A stretch of DNA of 7,387 nucleotides, from NCBI GenBank assembly GCA_036279015.1, contig DASUJY010000016.1, positions 1 through 7,387 of the forward strand, given 5' to 3'. Within the stretch, counting starts at the first letter, position 1; the number at the start of each line of letters is the position of its first letter. A program made the translations under genes and the position numbers. Source of the DNA: DATEOR01 sp036279015 (GTDB lineage Bacteria; Actinomycetota; Thermoleophilia; Gaiellales; Gaiellaceae). This document shows, in pieces, positions 5,767-7,387 of the stretch. A model generated the notes under the pieces. The model made no database searches, was not told the DNA's origin, and was given only the letters and a program-made list of their open reading frames with translations.

Positions 5767-6507
5767 ATGCGTCGCCTCGCGGTCCTCGCCCTGCTCCTGG
5801 CCGGCTGCGGGGGCGCCGCTGAAAGTGCGACCGAGCTCCTGCCGGACCTCGTCCAGTCGCCGCCGCGGGCGCTCACGGTGTACCTGGCGGGCGAGACCTG
5901 GCGCCTCGCGTTCCTCTCCGCGGTCGAGAACGAGGGCGCCGGGCCGATCGTGCTCGAAGGCCGCCGCGCGAGGGAGGATGACCCGACGATGAGCGTCCGC
6001 CAGGTCGTCCGCCGCTCGGACGGCTCGACGACCGAGTTGGACGTTCCGGGAGTGATTCGCTTCGTCCGCTCCGAGACGCACCGGCACTGGCACTTCCTCG
6101 GCTTCGAGCGCTACGAGCTCCTCGGGCTCGACGGGCGGCTGCTCGGCCGCGACCGAAAGACGGGCTTCTGCCTCGGCGACCGCTACGACGCTCACGCGAG
6201 CGTCCGATTGCCCGGGGAGCCCGCCCGGCCGGTGTGGACGCAGGAGTGCGGGCGCGGCGAGCCCGGGCGACTGCTCGTCCGCCAGGGCATCTCGCCGGGC
6301 TACGGCGACGACTACGTCCCGCGGCTCGAGGGCCAGTGGATCGACATCACGGGCGTTCCGGCCGGTCGCTATCTCCTGCGGCATCGCGTCAACGTCGGAC
6401 GGGCCCTCCGCGAGAGCGACTACGGGAACGACAGCGCCTCCGTCGTCGTCGAGCTCCACTGGTCGCGGACGGGAACCCCGCGGGTCGCGCCGGTGTATGG
6501 CGGCTAA
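5767..6507 (+). CDS. Lysyl oxidase family lipoprotein
   Basis: A 246-residue lipoprotein: MRRLAVLALLLAGC ends in a lipobox (LAGC, Cys14), so it should be anchored outside the membrane. The body matches the catalytic domain of lysyl oxidases, copper enzymes that convert peptidyl-lysine or amines to aldehydes with release of ammonia and hydrogen peroxide. HRHWH (His105, His107, His109) corresponds to the copper triad HRHYH of animal enzymes. KTGFCL (Lys131) aligns with KASFCL, which supplies the cofactor lysine. QGISPGYGDDYVPRLEGQW (173-191) aligns without gaps with the animal segment holding the cofactor tyrosine, placing Tyr183 at that position. WIDITGVPAGRYLL (191-204) and ESDYGND (216-222) are further family hallmarks. 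Lys131 is the only lysine, against about 31 arginines. Cys135 and Cys161 could pair. It lies 34 bp after uppP and 14 bp before a surface protein. Alignment with the human enzyme was done from memory. Substrate unknown. Confidence 0.9.
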   Translation: MRRLAVLALLLAGCGGAAESATELLPDLVQSPPRALTVYLAGETWRLAFLSAVENEGAGPIVLEGRRAREDDPTMSVRQVVRRSDGSTTELDVPGVIRFVRSETHRHWHFLGFERYELLGLDGRLLGRDRKTGFCLGDRYDAHASVRLPGEPARPVWTQECGRGEPGRLLVRQGISPGYGDDYVPRLEGQWIDITGVPAGRYLLRHRVNVGRALRESDYGNDSASVVVELHWSRTGTPRVAPVYGG

Positions 6508-6510
6508 ACG

Positions 6511-6517
6511 AAGGAGG
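6511..6517 (+). promoter_or_regulatory. Strong Shine-Dalgarno
   Basis: AAGGAGG, 4 nt before ATG 6522, is a near-perfect ribosome-binding site lying in the 14-bp gap after the lysyl oxidase stop. It fixes the start of the next gene and indicates translation from a shared mRNA. Confidence 0.85.
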
Positions 6518-6521
6518 CCGA

Positions 6522-7034
6522 ATGGGACGTTCGCTCATCGCATTTGCACTCGGGCTCGCCGTCGCAGCCGCGCTGGCGCCTGCCGCGCTGGCCAAGGAAG
6601 GCGGGATCGAACTGAGCTCGACTCCATTCGGGACTCCTCCCGGCGGCACGTGGACGACGAACCTGCGCCTGATCGACTTGAACGGGCGCCCCCCCGTCGA
6701 TCCGAAGCCGAGGATCACCGTGACCAACCTGGGCACAGGCGAGCAGAACGTCTTCGTCGCGAAGCAGACCGGCTCGGCCGACTACGTCGTAGACGTCGTC
6801 TTTCCGACCGCGGGCCGCTACTCGTACACGGCCGCGGACGGAGTGACCGACCGGGAATACACGTATCCGCCCGTCCGCATCGTCGGCGCGGGCACGGCGG
6901 TGCCGGCGCCGAGCTCTGGGGGCAACGGCTCCTTCCCGGTCTGGGCCCCGGTGACAGGCGGACTTGCCCTCCTCCTGGCCGCGGTCGGCGCAGGCGCCTG
7001 GGCGCGGCGCCGCCGCCTCGGGCTGTCGCACTGA
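6522..7034 (+). CDS. Surface protein with Ig-like domain and sorting-signal-like tail
   Basis: A 170-residue exported protein, function unknown. The signal peptide is 1-24 (cleavage after ALA, leaving Lys25). Residues ~28-120 form a beta-rich domain. GTPPGGTWTTNLRLIDLNGR, then ITVTN, then DYVVDVVFPTAGRYSYTAADG resemble the YtkA/FixH-like or Ig-like folds common in exported proteins. A Pro/Ser/Gly linker (128-137) is followed by APVTG (142-146), a 15-residue hydrophobic stretch and RRRR (162-165). This layout is that of a cell-wall sorting signal with an imperfect LPxTG, although a plain membrane anchor fits equally well. The mature part has no Cys, no Met and only a terminal His170, so it is not a likely copper carrier. 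It has three lysines (25, 62, 81), which makes it a candidate substrate of the adjacent lysyl oxidase. That pairing is inferred only from the 14-bp spacing and shared terminator. Confidence 0.85.
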   Translation: MGRSLIAFALGLAVAAALAPAALAKEGGIELSSTPFGTPPGGTWTTNLRLIDLNGRPPVDPKPRITVTNLGTGEQNVFVAKQTGSADYVVDVVFPTAGRYSYTAADGVTDREYTYPPVRIVGAGTAVPAPSSGGNGSFPVWAPVTGGLALLLAAVGAGAWARRRRLGLSH

Positions 7035-7052
7035 CAGCGCCTTCACCGGAGC

Positions 7053-7081
7053 ACGAAAGGCGGCCAGCGGCCGCCTTTCGT
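7053..7081 (+). terminator. Strong hairpin terminator closing the uppP-oxidase unit
   Basis: A 13-bp perfect stem, ACGAAAGGCGGCC (7053-7065) with GGCCGCCTTTCGT (7069-7081), around a 3-nt AGC loop, 18 bp after the stop codon at 7034. The only short T-run lies inside the descending arm and TTAAC follows, so it lacks a classical U-tract; such hairpins are common terminators in GC-rich bacteria. The stem is self-complementary and could also act on the other strand. Confidence 0.85.
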
Positions 7082-7113
7082 TAACTCTCGATTAGTTCGG
7101 AGCAGGGACGCTT

Positions 7114-7141
7114 GTGACAGCGCAACGGCTGCCGATACCGT
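7114..7141 (+). promoter_or_regulatory. Candidate promoter of the MscS-like gene
   Basis: GTGACA (7114-7119) and TACCGT (7136-7141) are separated by 16 bp, resembling a housekeeping-type promoter. Transcription would begin near 7148, giving a leader of about 27 nt before ATG 7175. It follows directly on the terminator at 7053-7081, which separates the two units. Nothing else is evident in 7082-7174. Confidence 0.45.
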
Positions 7142-7174
7142 CGTTGCGACCCGACTTCGTGCCTGCCGAACCCC

Positions 7175-7387
7175 ATGCTCGACCAGCTCATCAAGCTCCT
7201 GAACGACAACACGCCCCTCGCCTCTCCGTGGGGACGTGTCGTCGTCATCGTCGCCGTCTTCGCGGCCGCCTGGATCGTCGCGCGCGCGACCGCCTGGCTC
7301 GCGGGCCGCATCCTCGTCTGGCACGACCGGCGCCAGGAGACGGCCGATCTCCAGGCAACCGGGAAGATCGCCGACCTGAAGCGCCGC
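7175..7387 (+). CDS. MscS-like mechanosensitive channel, N-terminal fragment
   Basis: The frame is open from ATG 7175 to the window edge: 71 residues and no stop, so most of the protein is missing. It has a short amphipathic N-terminus (LDQLIKLLND), one transmembrane segment (about 20-46, VVVIVAVFAAAWIVARATAWLAGRIL), then a charged region ending TGKIADLKRR. This arrangement, with the QATGKIADLKRR stretch before the next helix, resembles the start of small MscS-family channels in actinobacteria, which open under membrane tension to release solutes. The conserved pore helix and beta domain would lie beyond the window, so the family call is provisional. No Shine-Dalgarno is seen before the ATG. 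Confidence 0.65.
   Translation, partial: MLDQLIKLLNDNTPLASPWGRVVVIVAVFAAAWIVARATAWLAGRILVWHDRRQETADLQATGKIADLKRR

Noticed and set aside
4077..5876. 599-codon minus-strand open frame
   Set aside because: It is antisense to uppP and the start of the lysyl oxidase gene, and its product is a charged low-complexity string.

Overview
This is a GC-rich, gene-dense bacterial window. The base composition, strong Arg-over-Lys preference, SD-less start codons sitting 5-6 nt after TAnnnT boxes, and families such as DUF6328 and DUF4234 point to an actinobacterium, perhaps the Thermoleophilia. That placement is inference from composition and family habit; there is no marker gene to prove it.

Layout, left to right. 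1-834 (-): N-terminal 278 residues of a secreted LTD plus OB-fold protein that looks like the front of a NucH/ExeM-type extracellular nuclease. 962-1829 (+): two small membrane proteins (DUF4234, then DUF6328). 1839-2960 (-): a uracil-DNA glycosylase superfamily gene followed by a small exported protein with two BamE-like halves. 2978-3634 (+): a HAD phosphatase, divergent from the glycosylase by 17 bp. 3631-3978 (-): a small basic Rho-N-like protein whose stop codon overlaps the HAD stop. 4057-4146 (+): tRNA-Ser(GGA). 4157-4771 (-): a membrane-anchored monoheme cytochrome c. 4794-5732 (+): undecaprenyl-diphosphate phosphatase (uppP). 5767-6507 (+): a lipoprotein of the lysyl oxidase family. 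6522-7034 (+): a small surface protein with a sorting-signal-like C-terminus, closed by a strong hairpin terminator at 7053-7081. 7175-7387 (+): the start of an MscS-like channel. The longest non-coding stretches are 835-961, 3979-4056 and 7035-7174; each is described through its promoter or terminator features.

The most interesting part is the run 4794-7081. An envelope lipid-carrier phosphatase, a secreted copper-amine-oxidase-like lysyl oxidase and a wall- or membrane-anchored partner are arranged head to tail and end at one terminator. The lysyl oxidase keeps the HxHxH copper triad and both residues (Lys and Tyr) that form the lysine tyrosylquinone cofactor in animal lysyl oxidase. The cofactor Lys is the only lysine in the protein. 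This suggests a bacterial envelope amine oxidation or cross-linking module; the function is inferred, not shown.

The second theme is compact regulation: divergent gene pairs with 17 and 22 bp between start codons and overlapping -10 boxes on the two strands, several probable leaderless transcripts, and convergent pairs whose stop codons overlap or lie 9 bp apart.
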